Shown here piece by piece: positions 1-8,369 of a stretch of DNA of 64,000 nt. Source of the stretch: Gammaproteobacteria bacterium (GTDB lineage: Bacteria > Pseudomonadota > Gammaproteobacteria > Steroidobacterales > GCA-2729495); the NCBI GenBank assembly GCA_030583605.1, contig CP129466.1, positions 62,001 through 126,000 on the forward strand, given 5' to 3'. How positions within the stretch are numbered: position 1 is the stretch's first letter; each line of letters begins with the position of its first letter. A program made the position numbers and the translations under genes. The notes beneath the pieces were generated by a model that saw only the letters and a program-made list of their open reading frames with translations, was not told the origin of the DNA and ran no database searches.

Positions 1-183
1 TCGATGACCTCATGACGGTGATCGACGCGCTGTGCCCGCGCTGGCCGCCACGCGAACCTTTTTGGGCCGAGGGATCATCTGCGCCTCTGACCGGGTACAC
101 ATCCGCGCAGACGACCTGGCGCTGCACTTGTAGAGAACGGTTCTTCGCTGATCTGCCGGGACGGCGCAAGCGCGGGCTACGGC

Positions 184-302
184 TCCGGACGGCCTGCGCC
201 GGGACGCTCGCGACGCACCTCCCTGTGCTGCGCTCGCTCGGGTTCGGCTGCGGCTGCGCTCCTGCTGCGCCGGCCTCACACGCCCGTTACAGGCCGTCCG
301 GA
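184..302 (+). repeat. Inverted-arm hairpin element, copy A1
   Basis: The element is bounded by perfect 13-base inverted arms, TCCGGACGGCCTG (184-196) and CAGGCCGTCCGGA (290-302). The interior matches, in inverse orientation, the interiors of the elements at 53167-53290 and (plus strand) 13516-13642. It carries a smaller GCACAGGG...GTGC-type hairpin. A GGTTCTTCGC module precedes it at 139. No coding potential is seen. Its function is unknown; it may be a structured RNA or a non-autonomous mobile palindrome. Confidence 0.75.
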
Positions 303-467
303 CCCGCAGCTCTCGTCAAACAGCGCACGGCATTGGCTTGCCTCCGCCACGCCCGTCGCAACGTCTCCGCCGGTCGGGCTGATGAGCTCGCCGGTGAGGT
401 CGGGTCAGTGGCCGCGCATCGTCCGCGCAACGCCGTCAGAGAGTGGCCCGGTGTCCGGCGAGAGCAC

Positions 468-562
468 GTGTGGAGCCGGCTGCCAGGAGGGCAGCAGCCG
501 GCGTAACCCGTAGCGACGAGCACAGGGACGTGCGAGGAGCGGCGCTCGGCGGACACCGGGCC
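468..562 (+). repeat. Hairpin repeat family B, copy B1
   Basis: This stretch begins GTGTGGAG and contains the hairpin GCCGGCTGC (475-483) / GCAGCCGGC (494-502). It continues through GAGCACAGGGACGTGCGAGG to GGACACCGGGCC. Closely matching copies lie at 5322-5384 (partial) and 13400-13485. The GCACAGGGACGTGC hairpin is also shared in degenerate form with the larger inverted-arm elements, so the two families look mosaic. Confidence 0.7.
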
Positions 563-639
563 ACCACCACTCGCGCGAGCCGGGTGCAGGCAGCTCCGCC
601 AGCCGCTCCCCCGCCGATACGGCTAGAATGCCCCCCGCC

Positions 640-3051
640 ATGCCCAACCGCGGCTGCCTCCCGATACTGGCCCTGCTCACCTGCCTCGCCGCCGCCGCCC
701 ACGCCGCGACCGGCGACGCGCCGGCGGGAACCGATTCCGCCCAGCCCGCGCCCGCCCCCCAATCGCCGGCCAACATGATCGACACCGGCCGCAAGCTCGA
801 CGCGCTTGCGGCCGAGCTCGCCAGCCTCGATACGGACCTGCCGGAAACCGCGTCGGCTGTTCGGGCGAGAGCGGAGCTCGATGAGATCGAACCGGAACTC
901 CGGCGCTATCTCGCCTCTTTGCCCGCAGCGACGGCTGCCGGCGCCTCGCTCATCACCCGCGACGGCCTCGATCAGGCGCTCGCCCACATCGACACGGAAC
1001 TTGCCGCGACACGACGCCCACTCGACCGGCGCGTGACCAAGCTGGAGTCGCACCGCGAGGCGCTGATCGCCGGCACGGACCTGGTCGCCGCAATCCTCGC
1101 GACGGATCGCGAGGACGTGGACCTGCCGGAGGCGGTCCTGCAACGCGCCACGATGCTCGCCGCGGGACTCGACTCCGCCCGCTCGCGCCTGCGCGCGGCA
1201 CTCGACGTGGCGGTGACCGACACGCAACGCGCGGCGACGATGCAGCAGCAGGCGAACGACGGCCACCAGGCCATCGAAGCGGCGCGACGGGCGGAGAACG
1301 AGGCGGCGTTGACGCTCGGGCAGCAGCTGCGGCCGCTATGGAAGACACCGCCGCGACTCGGCGAGATCGTCCCGACCATCGCAACGAACCTCGCGTCCGC
1401 GCGGGTCATGTTCCTCGATTCGTGGCAGGCCAATGCCGGGCGCTGGTGGCTGCTGTTCGCCGGCCTGCCGCTGCTGATTGGAGGCATGGTCGCCCTGCGG
1501 CGGGCGGCCGGGCCGGCGACGCCGGGCGAGACGCAGGCGCTTGTCCTGCAGCACCCGACGGCTGCGTCCGTGCTGCTCTGGGCGGTGCTCGGGCCGGAAC
1601 TGGTCGGCATCGGCTACACGAGCAGTTACGGGCTGCTGCGCATCGTGATCATCGTCGCGGCCGCCTGGCCGATGCTGCCGATCATCGCGCCGGCGAGCGT
1701 GCAACTGCTCCTGCGCGGCCTGCTCTTTCTCGCGGCGGTTGCAATCTGGCTCGCCGCGCTGCTCGGCGCGCAGGCGGGCGCGGCCGGCTTCGTGTTGATC
1801 GGCGTCCTCGGCCTCGTGCTGTTCATCCGGTTGCGTTCGGCCACGGCAACCGTGCGGGAACCAGCGCCGTCCGGCCTCCGTGGCATCCTGCGCTTCGGCA
1901 TCAGCGCCGGGATCGTGCTGCTCGCCGTGGGCGTGATTGCCGCCGTCTTCGGCAACCTGCGCCTCGGCCAGCAGTTGATCGAGGGCGTGCTCGTCTCCAC
2001 CCTGCTCCCCGTCGTCCTGTTCGTCGCCGCGCAGACGCTGCGCGAACTCTGGGACCAGGCGCTCGAGCGCGGCCCGGCGCGCAACCTGCGCGCGGCGCGC
2101 ACACACCCGGAACTCCTGCGACGTCGCGGCCACCAGTTGATCAACTTCGCGCTCGTACTGCTGGTGCTGCCGCTCTTGCCGCGCCTCTTCCCGTTCACCA
2201 GCCTGCTCTGGAGCGCGCTCGACCAGATCCTGCGGGCAAGGCTCGAGGTCGGCGGCATCAGCCTGTCGCTGCTCAACATCGTCGCGCTGTTCGTTGCCGT
2301 CACGGTCGCCATCGTGCTGGCGCGCTTCGTGCGCTTCGCGCTCGACGAGGAGATCATGGCCCGACTGCCGATGACCACCGGCGCAGCCTCCGCCGCCTCG
2401 CGGCTGGTCTATTACCTGCTGCTGGTGATCGGGCTGCTGATGGCGCTGGCCGCCGCCGGCTTCGAGCTCGGCCAGCTCACGCTCGTGGTGAGCGCGCTCG
2501 GCGTCGGCCTCGGCTTCGGGTTGCAGAACATCGTCAGCAACTTCGTGTCCGGCATCGTGCTGGCCTTCGAGCGGCCGTTCCAGATCGGGGACGTGATCGA
2601 GGTCGGCCAGCAATCGGGACGGGTACTGAGCATCGGCTTGCGCGCGACCAACGTGCGCACACCCGACGGCGCCGAGGTGATCGTGCCGAACAGCACGTTC
2701 ATATCCGGCAACGTCATCAACTGGACGCTGTCCGACCGCATGCGCCGCATCGAGCTGACGCTGGGCGTGGCCTACGGCAGCGACCTGCGCCGCGTGCAGG
2801 CCATCATCCAGCAGGTCATCGACCGCATGCCGGATCTCGCCCGCAGCCCCGAGCCGCTGGTGGTGTTCACCAGCTTCGGCGAGAGCGCGCTCAACTTCCG
2901 CGTGCTGGTCTGGACGCCGGACGGCGACCGCACGCTCATCACCACCAGCGAACTCGCGCTGGCGATCAACGATGCGTTCCAGGAAGCGGGCATCGAGATT
3001 CCGTTCCCGCAACGCGATATCCACATTCGCACACAGGTACAGGGGGTCTAG
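640..3051 (+). CDS. MscS-family mechanosensitive ion channel with periplasmic N-terminus
   Basis: This 803-residue protein should be an inner-membrane channel that opens under membrane tension on hypo-osmotic shock. It starts with a signal peptide (MPNRGCLPILALLTCLAAAAHA), followed by a coiled-coil-rich periplasmic region to about residue 230 and roughly ten hydrophobic segments. The MscS core near 620-700 contains GLGFGLQNIVSNFVSG and RPFQIGDVIEVG, then VPNSTFISG of the cytoplasmic beta domain. The length fits large MscK/MscM-like members rather than the 286-residue MscS. An upstream ATG at 628 is in frame. I prefer 640 because TAGAAT (624-629) would place transcription start near 636 and because the signal peptide starts there. 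Confidence 0.88.
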   Translation: MPNRGCLPILALLTCLAAAAHAATGDAPAGTDSAQPAPAPQSPANMIDTGRKLDALAAELASLDTDLPETASAVRARAELDEIEPELRRYLASLPAATAAGASLITRDGLDQALAHIDTELAATRRPLDRRVTKLESHREALIAGTDLVAAILATDREDVDLPEAVLQRATMLAAGLDSARSRLRAALDVAVTDTQRAATMQQQANDGHQAIEAARRAENEAALTLGQQLRPLWKTPPRLGEIVPTIATNLASARVMFLDSWQANAGRWWLLFAGLPLLIGGMVALRRAAGPATPGETQALVLQHPTAASVLLWAVLGPELVGIGYTSSYGLLRIVIIVAAAWPMLPIIAPASVQLLLRGLLFLAAVAIWLAALLGAQAGAAGFVLIGVLGLVLFIRLRSATATVREPAPSGLRGILRFGISAGIVLLAVGVIAAVFGNLRLGQQLIEGVLVSTLLPVVLFVAAQTLRELWDQALERGPARNLRAARTHPELLRRRGHQLINFALVLLVLPLLPRLFPFTSLLWSALDQILRARLEVGGISLSLLNIVALFVAVTVAIVLARFVRFALDEEIMARLPMTTGAASAASRLVYYLLLVIGLLMALAAAGFELGQLTLVVSALGVGLGFGLQNIVSNFVSGIVLAFERPFQIGDVIEVGQQSGRVLSIGLRATNVRTPDGAEVIVPNSTFISGNVINWTLSDRMRRIELTLGVAYGSDLRRVQAIIQQVIDRMPDLARSPEPLVVFTSFGESALNFRVLVWTPDGDRTLITTSELALAINDAFQEAGIEIPFPQRDIHIRTQVQGV

Positions 3052-3054
3052 ATC

Positions 3055-3801
3055 ATGGGACCGTTGACCAGGCGTTTTCTCCTCGCATGCGCGCTCACCG
3101 CCGTGGTGGCGCCAGGCGCCGGCGCTGCCGCCGGCCGCCACGTGCTCGTCTTCGGCGGCACCGGGGCGCTCGGCGCCGAGATCGTGCGTCTGCTGGTCGA
3201 CCAGGGCGACCAGGTCACGGTGTTCACCCGCCCCGGCTCGGACCGCTCGCTCCTCGCCGGGCTCGACGTCGGCTTCGTCGAGGGCGACCTCCTCAACGCC
3301 CCCGACATCGAGGCGGCCTTCCGCGGCCGCGAGGTCGATGCGGTCATCACCGCCGTGCGGGTCGAGACCGGCGACATTCATTTCTACGGCAAGATCATGC
3401 CGCCGCTCACCGCTGCGGCGAAGCGCGCGGGTGTGCAGCAGTTCATCCACAGCGGCGCGGTGGGTGCCGGGCGCAACGCGGAGCAGTTCACCGGCATCGG
3501 CTGGGAGCGCGTACCGGGCCTCCTCGACCGGCTGAAGGACCAGGGCGTCGGCGAGGACATTCTCCGGGCGAGCGGCGTGCCGTTCACCATCATCCGGAAC
3601 ACACGTCTGCATCCACCCGGCACGCCGGCGACCGGCAAGGCCGAGCTGACCGAGGACCAGTCCACGCTGCTGCCCATGACCCGCGCCGATCTCGCGCGGC
3701 TCACCGTCGGCTGCCTCGGCAAGGCCGATTGCCTCGGCAAGACCTTCCACGTGCGCGATACCTCGCTCACCTGGCCGCCCCCCGGGACACCGGCACGCTA
3801 G
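3055..3801 (+). CDS. NAD(P)-binding NmrA/SDR-like protein, exported
   Basis: The 248-residue protein carries a Rossmann nucleotide-binding motif, VFGGTGALGAEI, right after an N-terminal TRRFLLACALTAVVAPGAGA that looks like a signal peptide (Tat-type is possible because of the Arg pair). The rest resembles the NAD(P)H-binding atypical short-chain dehydrogenases (NmrA-like), with a central HSGAVGAGRN segment. No substrate can be assigned. It starts three bases after the stop of the MscS-like gene, so the two are probably co-transcribed. A Rossmann reductase with an export signal is somewhat unusual; in such proteins Tat export of the folded, cofactor-loaded form would make sense. Confidence 0.75.
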   Translation: MGPLTRRFLLACALTAVVAPGAGAAAGRHVLVFGGTGALGAEIVRLLVDQGDQVTVFTRPGSDRSLLAGLDVGFVEGDLLNAPDIEAAFRGREVDAVITAVRVETGDIHFYGKIMPPLTAAAKRAGVQQFIHSGAVGAGRNAEQFTGIGWERVPGLLDRLKDQGVGEDILRASGVPFTIIRNTRLHPPGTPATGKAELTEDQSTLLPMTRADLARLTVGCLGKADCLGKTFHVRDTSLTWPPPGTPAR

Positions 3802-3827
3802 AGGCGGCAACTGCGGCCGGTCGGCAC

Positions 3828-4044
3828 TGCAGGAGCGGCGCAGGCCGCGACCAATTCCGGCGCCTCCACCCCCCGGCCGGCTGCGTGGTCGCGACTGACG
3901 TCGCTCCTACCGGGTGCTGCCCGACCGCGGTGCCGAACGACGCGCTGCAGGAGCGGCGCAGGCCGCGACCCCGGACGCCCCTACCGGGTGCTGTTCGACC
4001 GCAGTGCCGAACGACACGCTGTAGGAGCGGCGCCAGCCGCGACC
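3828..4044. repeat. Cluster of four GTAG-type REP palindromes
   Basis: REP units lie at 3828-3852 (+), 3887-3910 (-), 3946-3970 (+) and 4020-4044 (+). Each reads T(G/A)(T/C)AGGAGC, a GCGGC or GCGAC stem arm, a four-base loop, the matching arm and GACC. The cluster fills most of the 428-base gap between the neighbouring genes; no gene is seen in it. GTAG-headed REPs are known to be spread by REP-associated tyrosine transposases (RAYT); no RAYT gene is present in this window. Confidence 0.85.
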
Positions 4045-4229
4045 CCGGACGCCAGCCCCGCCAGATATCCCGCCCTGTCGTATGATCCGTCACGAAGGAA
4101 CGCGCCATAGCCGGCCAACCTAGGCTTGGGCGCAGGCCCAGCGCATCGAATTGGGGGAGACAGAGCCCTGCAGCAGTTGCACACTGGCGTTGCGGCGCCG
4201 TTTCGCTCACCGGCCGGCACGGCCGCCTC

Positions 4230-4826
4230 GTGCGGATGAATCGCAAGGCGGCAGCCCGCAGCCTCGACCGGATCGAGACGCAGATTGCGCAACTCGAGGC
4301 GGCGCGGCGCTCGCAGGAAATCGCAGCCTTCGGCGCCGAGTGCAGCGACGAGCGCCGGCGCGAACGCTATTTCGCGCTCGGCGATGAGACACTGCGCCGC
4401 GAGCTGATTGCTCGGGAGCGCGCGCTGCACGAACAGCGGCGCCAGCGCTGCCAGGTGGCCGTCGAGTATCGCAACACCATCGTCACCGGGACACGCGCCA
4501 AGCTCGCGGACCTGCAGAGCGATTCGCCGACCTCGGCCTGGCGGCGTGGCCTGTGGTGGGATCTGCTCACGGTGTTCTGGGTGCTCGTCGGTGCCGGCTG
4601 GCTCGCCGCGCAGCTGCCGGGCGCGCTCGCCGGCGTCGTCGCCGCACTGGTCTGCGGCGGGTGGATCGCGCGCCGGCGCGCACCGGCGCGCCTCGCGGCC
4701 ATTCAGGCAGGCGAAACCCTGCTGCGCTCGGCCGAGAGCGATCTGCAGGACGCGCTGCGCGAGGCGCAACAGCTACCCCCCGAGGCGCTGTTCACCGCCG
4801 CCGAGGAGGCTGCCGGCGCACCGTAG
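4230..4826 (+). CDS. Hypothetical coiled-coil protein with central membrane hairpin
   Basis: I do not recognise this 198-residue protein. Residues 1-105 are charged and helical, rich in Arg, Glu and Gln, and probably coiled coil. Two adjacent hydrophobic segments follow (WWDLLTVFWVLVGAGWLAAQL and ALAGVVAALVCGGWIA), then a second charged helical tail ending EEAAGAP. The layout suggests an inner-membrane protein with both ends cytoplasmic. The start is GTG at 4230 or ATG at 4236; neither has a clear Shine-Dalgarno sequence. It lies between a REP cluster and a cytochrome gene, so context gives no functional hint. Confidence 0.6.
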   Translation: MRMNRKAAARSLDRIETQIAQLEAARRSQEIAAFGAECSDERRRERYFALGDETLRRELIARERALHEQRRQRCQVAVEYRNTIVTGTRAKLADLQSDSPTSAWRRGLWWDLLTVFWVLVGAGWLAAQLPGALAGVVAALVCGGWIARRRAPARLAAIQAGETLLRSAESDLQDALREAQQLPPEALFTAAEEAAGAP

Positions 4827-4897
4827 CCGCGGCAGGAACAGATGCCCGGGCTCTGGCAGAATCGGTCCCTTGCCCAGCACCGACCGGAAGCCACGCC

Positions 4898-5317
4898 ATG
4901 CACCCCGCCCGCCGACTCGCCATCGCCGCCCTGTTTGCTTCTGCCGCCGCCGGCGCGGGCGACGACGCCACGGCGCTCGCGCAGGCGAGCGGCATGGAAC
5001 TGTTCGGACAGTTCTGCGCGAGCTGCCACGGCCCGTCGGGCCGGGGTGACGGCCCGGTCGCGCCCACGCTGAAAGCGACAGTGCCGGACCTGACCGCGAT
5101 CGGCGCGAGAGACGGCAGCTTCCCGGCGCAGCGCGTGCGCGACATGATCGACGGGCGCGCGATGATCCCGGCGCACGGCACACGCGAGATGCCCGTGTGG
5201 GGCTACGAATTCGAGGCGCGGGTAACCAGCGGCCTGCCGGCGCGGGCCACTGCCCAGAACATGACCGACCGGGTCGTGGAATATCTCCGGTCGATCCAGC
5301 AACCCGCCACGCGCTAG
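4898..5317 (+). CDS. Small secreted mono-haem class I cytochrome c
   Basis: The 139-residue precursor has a short signal peptide (RRLAIAALFASAAAGAG) and one haem site C40-A-S-C-H44 in GQFCASCHGPSGRGDGP. Met98 in REMPVWGYEF is the likely distal haem ligand. This is a standard periplasmic c-type electron carrier similar to small cytochromes serving oxidases or dehydrogenases. No oxidase or dehydrogenase gene is adjacent, so its partner is unknown. The coding region ends five bases before a family B hairpin repeat. Confidence 0.85.
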   Translation: MHPARRLAIAALFASAAAGAGDDATALAQASGMELFGQFCASCHGPSGRGDGPVAPTLKATVPDLTAIGARDGSFPAQRVRDMIDGRAMIPAHGTREMPVWGYEFEARVTSGLPARATAQNMTDRVVEYLRSIQQPATR

Positions 5318-5321
5318 CAGC

Positions 5322-5384
5322 GGGCGTAACCCGTAGCGACGCGCACAGGGACGTGCGAGGAGCGGCGCGCGGCGGACACCGGGC
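5322..5384 (+). repeat. Hairpin repeat family B, partial copy B2
   Basis: This partial copy begins at GGCGTAACCCGTAGCGACG, lacks the leading GCCGGCTGC hairpin, and ends GGACACCGGGC. It contains GCACAGGGACGTGC. It directly follows the cytochrome stop codon and lies in the convergent gap before the SMR exporter gene, where it could act as a transcription stop or mRNA end structure. Confidence 0.65.
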
Positions 5385-5422
5385 GCAATCACCCAGCCCT
5401 GCCGGACCAGGGTGCGGGCGGC

Positions 5423-5749
5423 TCAGCCCGCGCCGTCGGCGAGCTTCAGCCCGACGATTCCCATCACGATCAACAGCACGGACACGACGCGGGCGGCGCT
5501 GCGCGGCTCACCGAACACCAGCACGCCGACCGCGAAGGCACCCACCGCCCCGATGCCGGTCCACACCGCGTAGGCCGTGCCCATCGGGATCGTCCTCTGG
5601 GCGAGCCACAGGAACAAGCCGCTGAACGCCATACAGGCCACGGCGAGCGCGATCCCGGACCAGCGCGAGGCGGGATCCTGCGACATCTTGAAGCCGATCG
5701 GCCAGCCGATTTCCATGACGCCGGCAAGGACGAGATAGATCCAGGCCAT
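5423..5749 (-). CDS. SMR-family exporter, SugE/Gdx-like (guanidinium-type)
   Basis: The 108-residue protein has four hydrophobic segments and the invariant SMR glutamate Glu13 in MAWIYLVLAGVMEIGW, with Trp16 following. The stretch GTAYAVWTGIGAVGAF is the hallmark of the SugE/Gdx branch rather than EmrE. Gdx proteins are small dimeric inner-membrane antiporters exporting guanidinium in exchange for protons; that substrate is inferred from the family. The start is set at MAWIY to give the usual family length; a frame extension of ten residues exists upstream. No guanidine riboswitch is recognised upstream. The gene is divergent from the protease gene, 124 bases away. Confidence 0.85.
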   Translation of the reverse strand: MAWIYLVLAGVMEIGWPIGFKMSQDPASRWSGIALAVACMAFSGLFLWLAQRTIPMGTAYAVWTGIGAVGAFAVGVLVFGEPRSAARVVSVLLIVMGIVGLKLADGAG

Positions 5750-5873
5750 GAGCCACTGTACGAAGCCGCCGGCGGGCACTCAAGCGGGGCTTCGGCCGCG
5801 GACTGTGACCGGCCCCGCAGCAGCGGTGGCCGGTTCGCCGCCACAATTCACGCAGGTCGTGGAGGCCACCGCC

Positions 5874-7214
5874 ATGCGCGTAGTCCCGGTTATTGCCCTC
5901 TCGCTGCTGGCCGCGGCAGCCAGCGCCGACACCGCCGACGAGAACGTCTTCGAGGAGGCGAAGCTCTGGACGGTGCAGATCCGCACCGCGGTGGACCGCG
6001 CCTTCTCGGAAGACGAGCAAGGTTCGTTCTTCGGCGCGGGGCTGGTGGTCGACGCCGCGCGCGGCTGGGTGCTCACCAATGCGCACGTCGCGAGCCACTC
6101 CTACAGCGAGGTGAACGTCATCTTCCGCGGCGAGCGCGCGCTCATCGCCGAGCGCCTCTACGTGGATCCCTACCTCGACATCGCCGTGGTCGCCTACGAC
6201 CCCGGCGCGCTGGCGCACCCACCGCCCGAGCCCCGGCTGGAATGCGAGTCGATGCCGCCGGTCGGCCACCCGGTGGGTGCCTTCGGCCATCCCTGGGGCT
6301 TTCGGTTCACCGGCACGCGCGGCATCGCCTCGGCGGTGACCTCGCGCCTCGGCCCGGAGATGCTCCAGACCGACGCGCCGATCAACCAGGGCAACTCGGG
6401 CGGGCCGCTCATCAGCCTCAGCACCGGCCGCGTGGTCGCCGTCAACGCCGCAACCATGCGCAAGGACCGGACCGAGGGCCTGAACTTCGCCGTGCCCATG
6501 CCCTACGTCTGCACCATCCTCGACCTGCTGCATGCGGGGCGCGACCCCTCGCCGCCGGCAAACCTCGTGGATTTCGCCAGTGACGAGGACGGCGAGCAGA
6601 CGCTGATCGTCGCCCGCTCGCGGCTTCCCCAGGGCAGCCTCGCCCTGCAGCCGGGCGACGTGATGCGGGCGGTCGGCGCGGCGGCCGTGCCGCTCGAGTC
6701 CGAGACGCAACTCGTCGATGCCCTGCGTGGCGGTCTTGCCGACGTGACGCTGACCGTGGAGCGCGACGGGCGCCCGGTCGTCCTGCGCGGCGCCTGGCCC
6801 GCCGCGCCCCTCGTGACCGAGCGGCAGGGCCTGTGGATCTCCGGCGCCCTGTTCGCGGCAGCCGACGTCCTGACGGCCGGGCAGGTCACCGGCATCCCGC
6901 AACTGATGGTGCATCACGTGGAGCCTGGCTCGCTCGCCGACGCCACCGCCATCAGCTTCTCCGACCTGCTGGTCAGCGCCGACGGCCTGCCGGTCGACTC
7001 GCTCGACGCCCTGCAACGGATCGCCGCGCGGGCCGCGGCCGAAAGGCGCGAACTGCCGCTGCTCTTCCTGCGGATCGCCTCGGCGGAGCACAACCGGCTG
7101 TTCAACTACGAGCGTCGGCTGCTCGATGCCTCCGACCTCCAGTTCATCGGGCCGGCGCAGCCGCTGGCGCACGCCCGGGCGCTCGCTCGGGAGCGTGCCC
7201 CCGGCATGGAGTGA
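5874..7214 (+). CDS. Periplasmic trypsin-like serine protease with PDZ-like repeats (HtrA-like)
   Basis: The 446-residue protein has a signal peptide (MRVVPVIALSLLAAAASA) and an S1C-type protease domain with a full catalytic triad: His71 in GWVLTNAHVASH, Asp102 in YLDIAVV and Ser175 in QGNSGGPL. Two PDZ-like regions follow: one around LQPGDVMRAVGAAAVPLES, and a more divergent one around HHVEPGSLADATAISFSD. It should be an envelope quality-control or processing protease. It differs from DegP/DegS in sequence, so no name is given. The start codon is chosen at the signal peptide. It is divergent from the SMR exporter. Confidence 0.82.
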   Translation: MRVVPVIALSLLAAAASADTADENVFEEAKLWTVQIRTAVDRAFSEDEQGSFFGAGLVVDAARGWVLTNAHVASHSYSEVNVIFRGERALIAERLYVDPYLDIAVVAYDPGALAHPPPEPRLECESMPPVGHPVGAFGHPWGFRFTGTRGIASAVTSRLGPEMLQTDAPINQGNSGGPLISLSTGRVVAVNAATMRKDRTEGLNFAVPMPYVCTILDLLHAGRDPSPPANLVDFASDEDGEQTLIVARSRLPQGSLALQPGDVMRAVGAAAVPLESETQLVDALRGGLADVTLTVERDGRPVVLRGAWPAAPLVTERQGLWISGALFAAADVLTAGQVTGIPQLMVHHVEPGSLADATAISFSDLLVSADGLPVDSLDALQRIAARAAAERRELPLLFLRIASAEHNRLFNYERRLLDASDLQFIGPAQPLAHARALARERAPGME

Positions 7215-7297
7215 CGGCGGCAATTTCCTTTCTCCCGCGCGCGCCTTAGAGTCTCACTGCCCGCCGCCGTGACGGCTCGGGGAGAGCCGCTGGTCGC

Positions 7298-8275
7298 ATG
7301 CTCGAGCGCTACACGTCCAGCTTCGAATTCGACCTCTACCGCAACGCTGCGGCAGAACTCGGCATCGACTTCGAGCCGCTGCTCGGCGAGGACGAACCGC
7401 TCGGCTACTTCTCGCTCGGCGCCAAGCGGCTGTTCGTGCAGCGTGGCCGGCTCGGCGTCAACAACGATGTGTCGGGCGCGATCGCGCACAGCACGCTGCG
7501 CACCTACCGCCTGCTGGAACGCTTCCGCCTGCCCTGCCCCCGCGCCGTGCTGTTGAAAAGCGACGGCACGGTGGAGCGCGTCGCGGGCGAGGCGGGCCGG
7601 CTGCGCCGTCCGTTCGTCGTCAAGTCGCGCGCCGGCGCAAGGGCCACCGGCACCAGGCTCACGGACAACGCCGACATCGTCGCCGCGATCGGCCGCGCCC
7701 GCCGGGCTTCGCGGGCGGTGCTCATCGAGGAACACATCGACGGCCGGAGCTACACGGCCATCGTCCTCGGCACCGCGCTGGTCGATGTCATCGAGCGCAT
7801 TCCCGCCCATGTGGTCGGCGACGGCGTCACCACGCTGCGCCAGCTCATCGAAGCGAGAAGCGATGAGCTGATCCACGCGGCTCGCACCGGGATCCGCCTC
7901 GACCGCGAACTGCGGCGCATCGTGCACGAGCAGGGCCTCGACCTGGCAGCGGTGCCCGCCAACGGGCGGCCGGTCGCGTTGCGGGCCGACGCCGATGCGG
8001 CCACCGGGGCCGGCAGCAGGCGTCTCGACCTGCGCCGTGACCTGCACCCGGACAATGCGCGGATGTTCGTCCGGGCGGCGCGCCGCATCGGACTGACGCT
8101 CGCCGGAGTGGACTTCGTCACGCCCGATATCGAGCGTTCCTGCGTCGACTGCGTGTGTGCCATCGTCGCGGTCAGCCGCGCCCCGGCCCTCGCCCCGCAC
8201 TACTTCGCCGACGACGCCGGGGACAACCGGGTGGCGGAGAAAATCCTCGCAAAACTGCGGCTTGCCGCCCACTGA
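7298..8275 (+). CDS. Degenerate ATP-grasp protein, probable pseudoenzyme paralogue
   Basis: This 325-residue protein is a clear tandem paralogue of the next gene and resembles the ATP-grasp part of cyanophycin synthetase. Lys109 (FVVK), the acidic pair IEE, DVIERIPA and Asp272 (GVDFVTPDI) are retained. The glycine loop RGSLGKG of the paralogue is replaced by AGARATG, the Arg of TNYRINV by SYTAIV, the Asn pair of LNSNMS by ADADAA, and the metal-binding Glu and Asn of NEINRAP by VAVSRAP. Most ATP/Mg-binding residues are therefore lost while length and fold are kept. It may be a regulatory or scaffolding partner of the intact copy. An SD-like GGGGAGAG precedes the ATG. Confidence 0.75.
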   Translation: MLERYTSSFEFDLYRNAAAELGIDFEPLLGEDEPLGYFSLGAKRLFVQRGRLGVNNDVSGAIAHSTLRTYRLLERFRLPCPRAVLLKSDGTVERVAGEAGRLRRPFVVKSRAGARATGTRLTDNADIVAAIGRARRASRAVLIEEHIDGRSYTAIVLGTALVDVIERIPAHVVGDGVTTLRQLIEARSDELIHAARTGIRLDRELRRIVHEQGLDLAAVPANGRPVALRADADAATGAGSRRLDLRRDLHPDNARMFVRAARRIGLTLAGVDFVTPDIERSCVDCVCAIVAVSRAPALAPHYFADDAGDNRVAEKILAKLRLAAH

Positions 8276-8369
8276 AGCCGGGCCGGCGCTTGCCGGCTCC
8301 GACCGGGCCCGCCGCCGCCTGCAGCAGTTGCGGGGCCATTTCGGGGTACACTGGCGCCGCCTTGCAGCT

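Larger units (their letters stand above)
1..639. other. Repeat-rich non-coding left end
   Basis: No gene is convincing here. The first ~130 bases could hold the 3' end of a gene entering from the left: the frame starting at base 3 stays open into repeat DNA and stops at 506, but its sequence is not recognised. The rest contains GGTTCTTCGC at 139, a large inverted-arm repeat (184-302) and a hairpin repeat (468-562). A -10-like TAGAAT at 624-629 lies just ahead of the first clear gene. Long frames across this stretch are low-complexity Arg/Ala/Pro translations of GC-rich repeat and are not called as genes. Confidence 0.6.

Noticed and set aside
12..506. Long frame at the left end as a gene
   Set aside because: Most of it is translated hairpin repeat with an Arg/Ala/Pro/Cys composition and no recognisable fold; only the first ~40 codons could be the end of a real gene.
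1336..3810. Very long antisense frames opposite clear genes (for example 1336-3810, 24436-25794, 42969-44525)
   Set aside because: In ~70% G+C DNA the antisense strand stays open; these have shadow-like composition and no motifs, while the opposite strand encodes recognised families.
5750..5873. Guanidine riboswitch ahead of the SMR exporter
   Set aside because: No guanidine-I, -II or -III core (such as paired ACGR loops) could be seen in the divergent gap.
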